Part shown: in pieces, positions 26,921-35,973 of the stretch
Layout: the number at the start of each line of letters is the position of its first letter
Position numbering within the stretch: position 1 is the stretch's first letter
From: Pseudomonas arcuscaelestis
GTDB taxonomy: Bacteria; Pseudomonadota; Gammaproteobacteria; Pseudomonadales; Pseudomonadaceae
Length of the DNA: 64,000 nucleotides
Direction: 5' to 3'
Assembly (NCBI RefSeq): GCF_016881005.1
Contig: NZ_JACOPV010000015.1
Coordinates: 123,585-187,584 of the forward strand
Position numbers and translations under genes: made by a program
Notes under the pieces: model-generated
Told to the model about the DNA's origin: nothing
Database searches by the model: none
Seen by the model: the letters and a program-made list of their open reading frames with translations, nothing else

Positions 26921-27568
26921 TTAACGGGTCGATACCGGGCGCTTGACCCAGACAGGCGACAGATTGCTGCCGGATCCGGTGACGTAAAGCACCGCTGCTT
27001 CGCCGCGCTCCAAGGCCACCGGCTTCAGATCGCTGACTTTTTTGTCGCCTTCATACAGGGCCAGGCTGACCTTGACCGGGTTGATCTCGCGCTCGCCACG
27101 GGCCTTGGCGGCCACCGGCTTGACCACTTCGGTCTTGCCGTCGGCGGTTTTCAGGGTCAGGGCCTGGTCAGTGAGGTTCTGTACCCGTACCAGGGATTTC
27201 TGTTTGTTCTTGAACGGCGGTTCCTCGACCAGTTGCGGCTTGCCCGAGGCGTTGTTGACCAGGGTGTAGTAATGATCGGAGGCGAGCTTGACCGGCAGGC
27301 TCTGGCTACCGAGCTTGGCGCTGTAGTCGCCTTGCGGCATGAAGCTGAAGTCGCTACTGGCCTGCGCGCCCACATCGTTGATCTGGGTGTTGCCGACGCT
27401 GGCGCTGACCGCTTGGTTGTCGGCGTTGTAGATGCGCACGAAGGTCGAACCTTTCGGCGCGCTCGGGCCATAGAGGGCGGCATCGGCGCCGGCCCAGGCC
27501 TGCAGTGAAAGCAGGCTCATACCGGCGGTCAGGGCAAAGGCTTTGGCAATACGGTGCTTGGTGGTCAT
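26921..27568 (-). CDS. algF: Alginate O-acetylation protein AlgF
   Basis: Periplasmic protein of 215 residues required for O-acetylation of alginate with AlgI and AlgJ; thought to relay acetyl groups or act as an adaptor. A signal peptide ends near LQAWAGA. The mature part begins DAALYGPSAPKGSTFVRIYN, typical of AlgF, and continues as beta-rich sequence with YSAKLGSQSLPVKLASDHYYTL. It lies between algJ (13 bp) and algA (33 bp) on the same transcript. Confidence 0.96.
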   Translation of the reverse strand: MTTKHRIAKAFALTAGMSLLSLQAWAGADAALYGPSAPKGSTFVRIYNADNQAVSASVGNTQINDVGAQASSDFSFMPQGDYSAKLGSQSLPVKLASDHYYTLVNNASGKPQLVEEPPFKNKQKSLVRVQNLTDQALTLKTADGKTEVVKPVAAKARGEREINPVKVSLALYEGDKKVSDLKPVALERGEAAVLYVTGSGSNLSPVWVKRPVSTR

Positions 27569-27580
27569 GTGCGTTACCTC

Positions 27581-28738
27581 TCAGTGTTCCGTCCGATTGG
27601 ACGACAGGGCCAGGTCTTGATTGGCATTACGGGTTTTCTTCAGCTGGGCGATCCACTGTGGATCGAAGTCGCTGAGGTCGTTCTTCATTGGCAGATAGCG
27701 TTCCGGGAACTCCCAGATCAGCACCTGTGGGGCGCTGTCCTTGAAGGCACCGCCCTGCAGGTACTTGAGCATTGGCAGCAGCGGGCCATGGCCGTCTTCG
27801 GCGTAATTGACCACGTCACTGCGCAGCGCTTGTTGCAGGGCGCCGAGGAAGTTCCAGTTGGGGTTGGCGCTGTAGCTGGTGCCGACCAGCGCCACGGGGA
27901 TTTCGTTGTCGGCGAACAGCGCATCGTTGCTCGCGCTTGCGCCTTCGGCCGGGCGGGTGCTGCGCGCTTGCAGGGTGTCCGGTGGTGGCAGCAGGTTGCT
28001 GAACAGTGGGTCGAGCGGCAGGAAGTTGGTCAGGTCACCTTTGTACGGCGCGCTCTGGCGCTGCTCGGTAACGTAATGCTGCGGCTCGCCATTGAGCAGG
28101 TTCTGACGGCTGACAGCTTCTGCCAGGTGCTGGGCGACAACTTCGGCACCCATCGGCGTCCAGTGGGTGTCGGTGCGCAAAAACACCTGGCCCCGGCTTT
28201 TCGCGCTTTGCAGTGCAGCCAGTAGATCGGGGGCGAACACGCCCGCCTGACGGGCCTGGGCGTGGAACTCGTTGTACAGGTCGTTGTGCAGACTGGCCGG
28301 AGTCTGTTCGCCGATGTACTCGCTGTACAGGCGCGCCTTGGCCGGCACGATGGCAAGCACCAACTGCACGCCATGCTGTTGCAGGGTGTCGCGCACGCCG
28401 CGAATCAGCGCCAGGTTTTCCTGTTCGAACTGGTCGCTGTTGGCGACCGGCTTGAACTCTTCGTCGCTGAACAGCCAGTTGTCTCGACCCAGCACCACAC
28501 CGGGGCGGCCTTCGTTGAACAGTTTGAAGTCCAGCGCTGCCCAGAGGTTGGTGCCGATGCGCTTGAGCGGGAACTGCGCGTCGTAATGGGTTTCGGCGGC
28601 CTTGGCCAGCTTGCCGTCGAGCACGCTCATTTGTGCCGTGCGCTGGAAGCTGCTCAGGCCGCCCAGTGACCACACCCCAAGGCCCAAAAGCAGGACGAGA
28701 AACAACACGGAGTAGAGTTTGCGTAATGATCGGGTCAT
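27581..28738 (-). CDS. algJ: Alginate O-acetyltransferase AlgJ
   Basis: Periplasmic SGNH-like acetyltransferase of 385 residues, anchored by an N-terminal hydrophobic signal (LYSVLFLVLLLGLGVWSL). Catalytic features are visible: the Asp-x-His pair in RTDTHWTPMGAE and the nucleophile Ser in VGTSYSANPNWNF. The start at 28738 is chosen since MTRSLRKLYS matches the family; the frame is open 39 codons further. It is a paralogue of AlgX and lies 12 bp after algI. Confidence 0.96.
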   Translation of the reverse strand: MTRSLRKLYSVLFLVLLLGLGVWSLGGLSSFQRTAQMSVLDGKLAKAAETHYDAQFPLKRIGTNLWAALDFKLFNEGRPGVVLGRDNWLFSDEEFKPVANSDQFEQENLALIRGVRDTLQQHGVQLVLAIVPAKARLYSEYIGEQTPASLHNDLYNEFHAQARQAGVFAPDLLAALQSAKSRGQVFLRTDTHWTPMGAEVVAQHLAEAVSRQNLLNGEPQHYVTEQRQSAPYKGDLTNFLPLDPLFSNLLPPPDTLQARSTRPAEGASASNDALFADNEIPVALVGTSYSANPNWNFLGALQQALRSDVVNYAEDGHGPLLPMLKYLQGGAFKDSAPQVLIWEFPERYLPMKNDLSDFDPQWIAQLKKTRNANQDLALSSNRTEH

Positions 28739-28749
28739 GGTCGGCTCAC

Positions 28750-30207
28750 TCAGAACTGGAAGTAGAGAAACGGCGAGTAGCTTTGTGCCGAGAGTTTGAG
28801 GATCGAGGCGACGAACAGCAGCAGCACCAGGGCGCGGGTGGCGTACAGCCCCCAATCCAGGCTCAGGCTGCCGTCGGCATGGACTGCCACCGGGCTGGCC
28901 TTGGGCGTTGGCTTAGCGTTGCGGTAGAAGTCGCGCAGGCCAAAGAACGCCAGGGTGGCGTAGGCCAGCAGCAGGGTTGCCACTTGCAGGCTGGTGAGGT
29001 TGGCGCGGTTGAGTTCAGACAACTGCCAGTCACCGAAGCTGAACATGGCGCCGTACATACGCCCGGCCACGTTGAGGTTTTCAGCACGGAAGATCACCCA
29101 GCCGACCACCACCAGGAGGAAGGTGAATGCCCATTTGATTGGGTTGAATCGCGGCGGGTTGGTGTCCAGGCCCAGGGCTCGCTCGATAGCCAGCCACATG
29201 CCGTGCCAGGCACCCCAGATGATGTAGGTGAAGTTAGCGCCGTGCCACAGGCCACCCAACAGCATGGTCAGGAACAGGTTGCGATAGGTGGCGAAGGTGC
29301 CGCCGCGATTACCGCCCAGGGTGATGTACAGATAGTCGCGCAGCCAAGTCGACAGGCTGATGTGCCAGCGCCGCCAGAACTCGGTGATCGACTGGCTGAT
29401 GTAAGGCTGCTTGAAGTTCTCCATGAAACGGAACCCCATCATCAGGCCCAAGCCGATGGCCATGTCGCTGTAGCCGGAAAAGTCGAAGTACAGCTGTGCG
29501 GTGTAGGCCAGGGCTCCGAGCCAGGCATCGCCTGTGGTCGGGTTCTGCAGGGCAAAGCAATGGTCGGCGACCACCGCCAGGGTGTCGGCAATGAAGACCT
29601 TCTTGATAAAGCCCTGCATGAAGCGCGTACAGCCTTCGGAGAACTTGTCGAGGGTGTGGGTGCGGTGGTTGAACTGGTCGGCCAAGTCGCGAAAGCGCAA
29701 CACTGGACCTGCGATCAGGTGCGGGAAAATTGCCACGAAGGCGGCAAAGTCGATCAGGTTGCGCGTTGCCGGGGTGTCGCCGCGGTACACGTCGATGATG
29801 TAGCTGATCGACTCGAAAATGTAGAAGGAGATACCGATCGGCAGCAGGACATGCGTGAGGATGAACGGCTCAAGCCCGAACGAGGTCATGATCTCGTTGA
29901 TGCTGTCGACGCCAAAGTTGGCGTACTTGAAGTAGCCCAGGATGCACAGGTCAACGATGACCCCGAGCAGCAGCCAGCGTTGGGCCGGTTTGGTGCGCAC
30001 ACCGGCAGCACCTACTTTCAGGCCGATCCAGTAGTTCCACAAGGTAACCGCGGCAAACAGCGCGAGGAAGTCCACCCTCCACCAGGCGTAGAACAGGTAG
30101 CTGGCCAGCAGCAGCAGTGCGTTGCGATAGCGTTGCCCGCTCAAGTAATACAAGCCGAGAAAGATCGGCAGGAACAGGAACAGAAACACGTTGGACGAGA
30201 ACACCAT
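28750..30207 (-). CDS. algI: Alginate O-acetyltransferase AlgI (MBOAT family)
   Basis: Inner-membrane protein of 485 residues that moves acetyl groups across the membrane for AlgJ and AlgX. It is a polytopic MBOAT protein: MVFSSNVFLFLFLPIFLGLYY at the N-terminus, GISFYIFESISYIIDVYRG, FDFSGYSDMAIGLGLMMGF, EFWRRWHISLSTWLRDYLYI, and the invariant catalytic His in GLWHGANFTYIIWG. The gene is preceded by an unusual 172-bp gap after algL that contains a REP element. Confidence 0.97.
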   Translation of the reverse strand: MVFSSNVFLFLFLPIFLGLYYLSGQRYRNALLLLASYLFYAWWRVDFLALFAAVTLWNYWIGLKVGAAGVRTKPAQRWLLLGVIVDLCILGYFKYANFGVDSINEIMTSFGLEPFILTHVLLPIGISFYIFESISYIIDVYRGDTPATRNLIDFAAFVAIFPHLIAGPVLRFRDLADQFNHRTHTLDKFSEGCTRFMQGFIKKVFIADTLAVVADHCFALQNPTTGDAWLGALAYTAQLYFDFSGYSDMAIGLGLMMGFRFMENFKQPYISQSITEFWRRWHISLSTWLRDYLYITLGGNRGGTFATYRNLFLTMLLGGLWHGANFTYIIWGAWHGMWLAIERALGLDTNPPRFNPIKWAFTFLLVVVGWVIFRAENLNVAGRMYGAMFSFGDWQLSELNRANLTSLQVATLLLAYATLAFFGLRDFYRNAKPTPKASPVAVHADGSLSLDWGLYATRALVLLLFVASILKLSAQSYSPFLYFQF

Positions 30208-30298
30208 CCCGATCTCTCCTTGTCGTTATCCACAATCGGGGCAGCAGCCCCCCAAACCCCCCGTGAAAAATCACCGGGGAAACCAAGTCAACCAACCC

Positions 30299-30370
30299 TG
30301 TGGGAGCGGGCTTGCCTCGCGATGCGCTGCAAGACTCTTATGTGCTTAACGGGATAAGCCCGCGCCTACA
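30299..30370. repeat. REP element inside the alginate operon (between algL and algI)
   Basis: TGTGGGAGCGGGCTT at the left and AAGCCCGCGCCTACA at the right are inverted with 13 of 15 positions paired, separated by 42 bases. The sequence TGTGGGAGCGGGCTTGCC is the common Pseudomonas REP core. A second small hairpin (CCCC-GTGA / TCAC-GGGG, about 30269-30290) lies on its algI side. All other gaps in this operon are at most 62 bp. Confidence 0.75.
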
Positions 30371-30379
30371 GGTAATGCG

Positions 30380-31492
30380 TTATTTCTTTTCGTAGATCCG
30401 GGTCAGGTCACCGCCGAGGCGGAAACTCTTGAACGGTTGCATGTCGTGTTTTTTCTTCAGCGCGTCGGCGTTGCAGCTGTAAAGGCTGCACCAGGGTTCG
30501 AGCCAGGCGTATTTGCTGTCGATTTTCAGGTCACCCATGTCCTGTTTCTCACCGCTCTTGCTCTTGAACGGGCTCGGGTCTTTCACGCCGGACAGCACCC
30601 GCTCACCCAGGCGCTTGAGGGCACCGTTGTTTTCCGGGCGGACATCGACACCGTTGGCTTGGGCGAAACTTGCGATCATCGCCAGTGGCGGCAGGGCATA
30701 GTTGTGATAGGCCAGGGCGCGTTGTTTGCGGTGCAGTTCATTGGGCAAGAAGCCCTGGGCATCGACCTGATTGGCCGCTACCCGATACTCTTTTACCGAC
30801 CAGTCGAACAAGTCGCGGCGATCGGTTGCCACGGCAGTGGCCATGACCGACCAGGCGGCCCAGTAGGAGTGGTTGTTGATCTTCTCAAGCGGCAAGTCGC
30901 TCCAGTCCTTGACCACTTGATCGGCCAGGCGCGCGAACCACTTTTCGATCAGCTCGGCTTGCTGCTGGTGGGCGGCCAGGGGCTGGGAGTTGGAGAACTT
31001 CAGTTGCAACCAGGACGAACTCAAGCTGCCCAGCGCCCATTTGCGCATGGACTTGCCGGTGTGGTTGTAGTCGGTAGACATCAGCGCGTCGGCACGTGCC
31101 CAGGTGCTCAGCCAGTCCAGCGTGCAATCGAGTTGCTGCGGGCGGCCGTCGCGCATGTATTGCATCACCTGCTTGCTGACCCCGCGCTCAAGCGTGGTGA
31201 TGCTCGCGGTGGAGTCGCGGAAGGCTTTTTCCGAAGCTTTGTTCAAGGTCGCCCGGGCCTTGTCCGAGCCTTCGTACTTGCTGCGAAACTGCAGCTTTTC
31301 GGTGTAAGGCTTGGGGATGGCTTCGCACCTGTAGTCGCTGGGCCCGGTCTTGAGTTTTTCGATACCCGCGTAGTAACCCTGGGGCGGTACCAGGCCGGCG
31401 GCCTGCACCGCTGGGCCGACCAGCATCAGTGCTAATGCAAGCATCTTGAGCCGGCCCTTGTGGGAGTGGCTGAGTGTGGCGTGTGTGTTCAT
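30380..31492 (-). CDS. algL: Alginate lyase AlgL
   Basis: Periplasmic poly-mannuronate lyase of 370 residues (PL5 family) that degrades alginate left in the periplasm and is needed for correct secretion. The signal peptide ends near GPAVQAA. The family core is present: NNHSYWAAWSVMATAVATDR (catalytic Asn-His region), DWSVKEYRVAANQVDAQGFLP and NELHRKQRALAYHNYALPPL with the catalytic Arg and Tyr. The ATGA start overlaps the algX stop by four bases. Confidence 0.97.
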   Translation of the reverse strand: MNTHATLSHSHKGRLKMLALALMLVGPAVQAAGLVPPQGYYAGIEKLKTGPSDYRCEAIPKPYTEKLQFRSKYEGSDKARATLNKASEKAFRDSTASITTLERGVSKQVMQYMRDGRPQQLDCTLDWLSTWARADALMSTDYNHTGKSMRKWALGSLSSSWLQLKFSNSQPLAAHQQQAELIEKWFARLADQVVKDWSDLPLEKINNHSYWAAWSVMATAVATDRRDLFDWSVKEYRVAANQVDAQGFLPNELHRKQRALAYHNYALPPLAMIASFAQANGVDVRPENNGALKRLGERVLSGVKDPSPFKSKSGEKQDMGDLKIDSKYAWLEPWCSLYSCNADALKKKHDMQPFKSFRLGGDLTRIYEKK

Positions 31493-32895
31493 GAGCGGCT
31501 CCGTTTGCAGAGTGTGGCTTCAACCTTCTGCGTCCCGTTTTCCGGGCCCTGGACCTCCACTGCAAGCAAGGTCTGGCTGGCCCAGTCTTCATCCTCGCGC
31601 AATTGGAAGGCAAAACGGCCATCGGTATCGGACGTCTCCGGCTTTTCGATTTTCACGTTTTCGTGGCGGCCATTGAGGTACCAGAGCTTGGCCTGCAAGA
31701 CCTTGACCGAGGTGTCTGCAAACTTGATGTCCAACTGGTGGCGGCCGTTGTCCAGATCCTTGATCACGCCACCCTTGCCGTTGACCATCAGTTCGTTGTT
31801 GCCCGGTTTGAGCGTGGCATTGGCGTGCATCAGCGCCGGCTTACCTTCGCAACCGTTGTCGAGCAGGGCGAGCATCTGCCGCCAGATGGTTTCCTGGTCC
31901 AGGCGATACAGTGGCGAGAACTCCCAGACAAGAATCTTCGGTGGGTTGTTCTTGAAGTCGTCGCTGCCCAGGTACTGAATCATCGAGCCTTCCAGGCCAC
32001 CGCCAGGGAAGGCGACGTTGAGTACGTCGGCGCCGATGTATTGTTCTAGGAAACCGGAAAAGTTGTAGTTCTTGCCACTGTGGCTGGTACCCACCAAGGT
32101 GATCTGCGGGTTGCCGGAGTCGCCGAACAGGTCGTCGCCGCCACTTTCCCCCTTGGGCTCGGTGCTGAACTGGTCCATGTACTGCACGGCGTAGCTGGTG
32201 CCGCACAGTTGCCCAGCCACGTTGTGCAGGGTTCCGGTCTTGCCCATGCGCCCGGACTTGTGGCTCTCGAATTCGCGCTTTGGCACATCGGCAAAGGCCG
32301 GCATCTTGTGCACGGTCTGGGCCACGATCCTGGCGGCGCGCTCGGCGCCATACGGCGTCCAGTGCTGGTCGCCACGGAAGTAGAAGTCCTTGCCCTGGTC
32401 GGCCGCGGCCAGTTGCTCGTTGGTCAGCGGCGACAAGTCGGGCACGTTGTAGCCCATCTTGCTGAAGCGGGCGAGCATCGCCTGGTAATTGCCCAGGGCT
32501 TTCTCGTAGTTGAACGCGGCTTTTTCCGCTGGCTTGAGCATGTTGCGGTTCACCAGGCCGCGGGTCGGCTGGTAAACCACGACCAGCTCAATACCGCGTG
32601 CCTTGAACGCATCGTGCACTTGCTGCAGGCGTTTGTAGCCGGCAGGGGTGGTCTGGAACTCGGTGCGCAGATCTTCGCGAGTACGGAACAACCAGTCGCC
32701 CTGAGCCTGTACCAGGGTGGTGAAGTTCTGCTGGTAGCGGGTGGTGTAGCGGCTCGCATCGTGTGCTTCAGGGCACAGCTGACAGCACGGCTCGGCGCTG
32801 AAGGTGGGGGCCGTTACGGTGTCTGCATGGGCGCCATTGCTGATCGCCATGAGCGCAGCACTGAGTCCAAGCAGTTTGATCAAATGTGGGGTCAT
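31489..32895 (-). CDS. algX: Alginate acetyltransferase and scaffold protein AlgX
   Basis: Periplasmic protein of 468 residues that binds alginate and adds acetyl groups. The signal peptide ends near GAHADT. The N-terminal SGNH-like domain has Asp-x-His in RGDQHWTPYGAERAA and the nucleophile Ser in VGTSHSGKNYNFSG; a C-terminal carbohydrate-binding module of about 120 residues follows (from about GCEGKPALMHANATL). Four cysteines near the N-terminus and the middle (EPCCQLCPEA; GQLCGTSY) match the disulfides of the family. Overlaps algL by four bases. Confidence 0.97.
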   Translation of the reverse strand: MTPHLIKLLGLSAALMAISNGAHADTVTAPTFSAEPCCQLCPEAHDASRYTTRYQQNFTTLVQAQGDWLFRTREDLRTEFQTTPAGYKRLQQVHDAFKARGIELVVVYQPTRGLVNRNMLKPAEKAAFNYEKALGNYQAMLARFSKMGYNVPDLSPLTNEQLAAADQGKDFYFRGDQHWTPYGAERAARIVAQTVHKMPAFADVPKREFESHKSGRMGKTGTLHNVAGQLCGTSYAVQYMDQFSTEPKGESGGDDLFGDSGNPQITLVGTSHSGKNYNFSGFLEQYIGADVLNVAFPGGGLEGSMIQYLGSDDFKNNPPKILVWEFSPLYRLDQETIWRQMLALLDNGCEGKPALMHANATLKPGNNELMVNGKGGVIKDLDNGRHQLDIKFADTSVKVLQAKLWYLNGRHENVKIEKPETSDTDGRFAFQLREDEDWASQTLLAVEVQGPENGTQKVEATLCKRSRS

Positions 32896-32907
32896 GTCGT
32901 GGCTTCC

Positions 32908-34473
32908 TCAATCCGCCATTTCGGTCTGGCGTTCGACCGGGTCGATCAATACGGCTTTCTGCTGACGCACCATCAGGTCGAGGATCTCGTCCTGGCGTTC
33001 ACCCAGCACACCGGAAAAACTGATACCGCTGGCCTTGCTCGGGGCCAGCATCGAAACCCGGTACAGTTCCACGCTCAACGGCGAGTCGATAGACAGTGGG
33101 CCGCTGCCGTTGGCCGCCAGTTCGCCACCGACGACGATCAGCGAGACCTTGGTGTCGAAGGGGTCCAGGTCAATGTCGCGGTCCGTGTCGGAGAGGTCTT
33201 TGATGTGCCCGTAGACGCCAACCAGGCCGTTGGCCATGGCCACGTTTTCATACAGGCGGATGTTCACGCTGTTGCGTACGCGAATACCGTGGCGGCGGTT
33301 GTTGATCAGCTTGTTACCCCAGATCAGATTGTCGCCACTCTCGTACAGGGTGATGCCGTCGGTATGGTTGCGGTAGATCTCGTTGTAGGCGATCAGGTTG
33401 TTGACGCTGTTACGGTCGATCACCACGCCCGAAAGCTTGTTGTCATAGCTCTTGTTGTTGATGATCCAGCTGTCGTTGACCTCACGGGAAACGATGATGC
33501 CGTGCTTCTTCTTGGTGCCATGCACGGTGTTGCCAGCGATGATCAGTCGGTGCGAGCGGTCGTGGGGGTCGATGCCATAGACGATGTTGTCGCGGTAGGT
33601 GCTGTCCTTGACCACAAAGTCGCTGGTTTCGTAGCAGTAGAAGCCGTACCACATGTCACTGAATTCCGAGCCGATGATCCAGCCGGTGGGTTCGGCGCGG
33701 CCCATCTGCTTGGCCATGTTCGGCGTGTACTGGGAAATGCTCACCCCGTAGGACTTACTTTTGGCGTAGCCGAAGCTGGCCATCTGGGTGTTGACGATGT
33801 AGGTTTCGGTGCCGCCCCACGACAACAGGAACGGGCGGAATTCGTTGGCGGAGCGGAACGTGGCCGGGCCATTGTCCTTCTCGCGCCAGCCGGTGACCTT
33901 GCTGTCGGTGACGAACAGTTTGCCGTCGTTGACCAGGAATGATCCGCCTTCCTGGGACAGGCGAAGTTCCTTGACCTTGGCATCGATCTCCAGCACACCT
34001 TTGGCGCCGACCACGATGGGCAGGCGCGCCAGGTAAACGCCGGGTGCGGTTTCACTCAGGTACTGCTTGGGTACGTGCTTGCTCAGCTCGGTGAAGTCGA
34101 CATGACCGTCATCGACAAAGATTACCTGGGGGATGCCGTGTTGACGCGCTACCCATTCGGCCATCTTGTTGTCGCCACCGATGAACTCCTTGAGCGCGTC
34201 TTCCTGCAGCATGCGCCGCACCGTGACCTTGCCCTTGTGGGTGCGCTGGATCTTTTTCTGCACGGCTTCGGCGGTGTAGCCGGAGAGGTCGGGCAGGGTC
34301 GGCGCGGGAATCTGCAACGGCTCGATCGGCGCGCTGCTCACGGTGTAGGTTTTGGCCTGCTGCAGTTCCTTGGCCACCGTGGTCGGTGCCTGGCTGTTGG
34401 CCAGGGCGATGCTGCTGGCCAGCAGCAAGGTGCCGGCCAGCACGCACTGGAAGGTGTTCGATTGAAGGCTCAT
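32908..34473 (-). CDS. algG: Mannuronan C-5-epimerase AlgG
   Basis: Periplasmic epimerase of 521 residues that converts mannuronate to guluronate residues in the polymer. A signal peptide (LLASSIALANSQA) is followed by a right-handed parallel beta-helix of about 200 residues, seen as repeated coils such as SWIINNKSYDNKLSGVVID, NLIAYNEIYRNHTDGITLY and NLIWGNKLINNRRHGIRV. The catalytic DPHD motif is present in YGIDPHDRSHRLII. Length is close to the family (about 540). Confidence 0.97.
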   Translation of the reverse strand: MSLQSNTFQCVLAGTLLLASSIALANSQAPTTVAKELQQAKTYTVSSAPIEPLQIPAPTLPDLSGYTAEAVQKKIQRTHKGKVTVRRMLQEDALKEFIGGDNKMAEWVARQHGIPQVIFVDDGHVDFTELSKHVPKQYLSETAPGVYLARLPIVVGAKGVLEIDAKVKELRLSQEGGSFLVNDGKLFVTDSKVTGWREKDNGPATFRSANEFRPFLLSWGGTETYIVNTQMASFGYAKSKSYGVSISQYTPNMAKQMGRAEPTGWIIGSEFSDMWYGFYCYETSDFVVKDSTYRDNIVYGIDPHDRSHRLIIAGNTVHGTKKKHGIIVSREVNDSWIINNKSYDNKLSGVVIDRNSVNNLIAYNEIYRNHTDGITLYESGDNLIWGNKLINNRRHGIRVRNSVNIRLYENVAMANGLVGVYGHIKDLSDTDRDIDLDPFDTKVSLIVVGGELAANGSGPLSIDSPLSVELYRVSMLAPSKASGISFSGVLGERQDEILDLMVRQQKAVLIDPVERQTEMAD

Positions 34474-34491
34474 ATCAGTGCACTCCAGGCA

Positions 34492-35973
34492 TCAGAAGCG
34501 CCAGATAACGTCGACGAAGGCGCGGTGCATGTAGGAGTCCGCTTCCTTGCCATAGGCGTCGCCCGGCTTGAATACACCAGCACGCAAGCGCACCAGCGCC
34601 GAAGGTTCGTCGATGGACTGGCTCAGGGCGGCTGGCAACAAGCCCTGCTTGAAGTACTTGGTGACCACTACGTCCATTTCTTGACCAAGGTCTTTCTCAC
34701 CCTGGACCAGCGGACGGTTGATGCCGTTGTCTTCGACAACCGCGTTGATACCGCTGCTGCCGATGTTCTGGTTGCCGTCCACACGCCAGAACTTGTGGTA
34801 GATCAAGCTGGCGTCGTAGTCGTCGCGCAACTGCCAAGAGGTGAACAAGGTGGCCGCCTGGAGGTTGCCCAGTTCACCGCGAAACGCTTCGCCGAAGCGG
34901 TGTACCCGCGAGCGGGTGCCGGTGAAGTTGGAGCGGTTGCTTTCCAGGCCGGTTTGCTCGTAATTGCTTGAACCGTCGCTGCCACCGCCGCCGCTGCCGC
35001 GGGCATAGGCAGCACCGACTTGCCAGTTGGGATCAAGGCGCAGGCGGATACCGAGGTCGGTAGCCCAGGCGTTGACGTCGCCACTCTGCTTGCCGCTGGC
35101 CACTTGCTCGCCGTTGACGGTGGTGGTGTTGAGGCTGTCGCGATCACCGCTCAACCAGGTCACGCTGCCCCAGTAGTTGACGCGATTCTGATTGCGCCAG
35201 TTGTAGGCGTCGCTGTTGGCTTCAAGGCCCAGCCAGGTGAGGTCGCCGGTGCGCGTCTTGTCCAGCGCATCGACCGTTTCGCCCGGGCTCTTCAGGTTGC
35301 CGTCGTCGTGGGTGTGGTGAGCACGCAGGCCAACCCAGTGTCCCGGTGTCCATTGCGTGGCAATGTCGCCGTAGACGTGCAAGCGATCCTTGTCTTCAGG
35401 GGCCAGTTCGGTGAGGTCGGTGCGGTACTCACTGAAGCGTTCGGCCACGCCGAGGTTGGCCCGCAACAAGGTGGTGTCGAAGGTCCAGTTCAGCGCTTCG
35501 ATGTTGGTGTCACGCCACATGCCGTCGTCGTTGCGCAGGCGCTGGCGGCCGAAGCGCAGTTGCTCGCCGGGGTAGGCGGTCAGGCCGCTGTAGCCGACCC
35601 AAAACTCGCGCATTGCCAGGTAGCTTTTGTCTGCCTCGCGACCATCGGCGCGGCCGGTATCGGTTTCGGCTTCATCGCCTGACTGGCGCAGGGTATCGGT
35701 CTCGATAATGTCGGTGGCCGCTACCGCCTGGCCCATGGCAAAGGCACTCCAGTTGCCACGTTCGCCGTAGACCCAAGGGCGCAGGTCCAGGCCCAGACCG
35801 TTGACGTCACCACCGGAGCGGGTGCCCAGGTCACGGTCGTCTTCGGACTGGCCGGTGATTTTCACGTCCAGGCCAAAGTTCTTTTCGGCAGTCATTGCGG
35901 CCAGGGTCGGGCATGACCAGAGCACGGCGAAGCCAAGGCCCAGGCCGGCTTTCATCCACGGATTGAGTGTCAT
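34492..35973 (-). CDS. algE: Alginate outer-membrane export porin AlgE
   Basis: Outer-membrane beta-barrel of 493 residues (18 strands in the family) through which alginate leaves the cell. The signal peptide ends near CPTLAAMTAE. Alternating strand sequence, an Arg-rich lumen (LRFGRQRLRNDDGMWRDTN) and a C-terminal Phe (HRAFVDVIWRF) are visible. Its start overlaps the algK stop by four bases, as expected for partners of the same outer-membrane complex. Confidence 0.97.
   Translation of the reverse strand: MTLNPWMKAGLGLGFAVLWSCPTLAAMTAEKNFGLDVKITGQSEDDRDLGTRSGGDVNGLGLDLRPWVYGERGNWSAFAMGQAVAATDIIETDTLRQSGDEAETDTGRADGREADKSYLAMREFWVGYSGLTAYPGEQLRFGRQRLRNDDGMWRDTNIEALNWTFDTTLLRANLGVAERFSEYRTDLTELAPEDKDRLHVYGDIATQWTPGHWVGLRAHHTHDDGNLKSPGETVDALDKTRTGDLTWLGLEANSDAYNWRNQNRVNYWGSVTWLSGDRDSLNTTTVNGEQVASGKQSGDVNAWATDLGIRLRLDPNWQVGAAYARGSGGGGSDGSSNYEQTGLESNRSNFTGTRSRVHRFGEAFRGELGNLQAATLFTSWQLRDDYDASLIYHKFWRVDGNQNIGSSGINAVVEDNGINRPLVQGEKDLGQEMDVVVTKYFKQGLLPAALSQSIDEPSALVRLRAGVFKPGDAYGKEADSYMHRAFVDVIWRF

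Noticed and set aside
32080..33942. 620-codon open frame antisense to algX and algG
   Set aside because: Shadow of two well-recognised alginate genes; no motif of its own.
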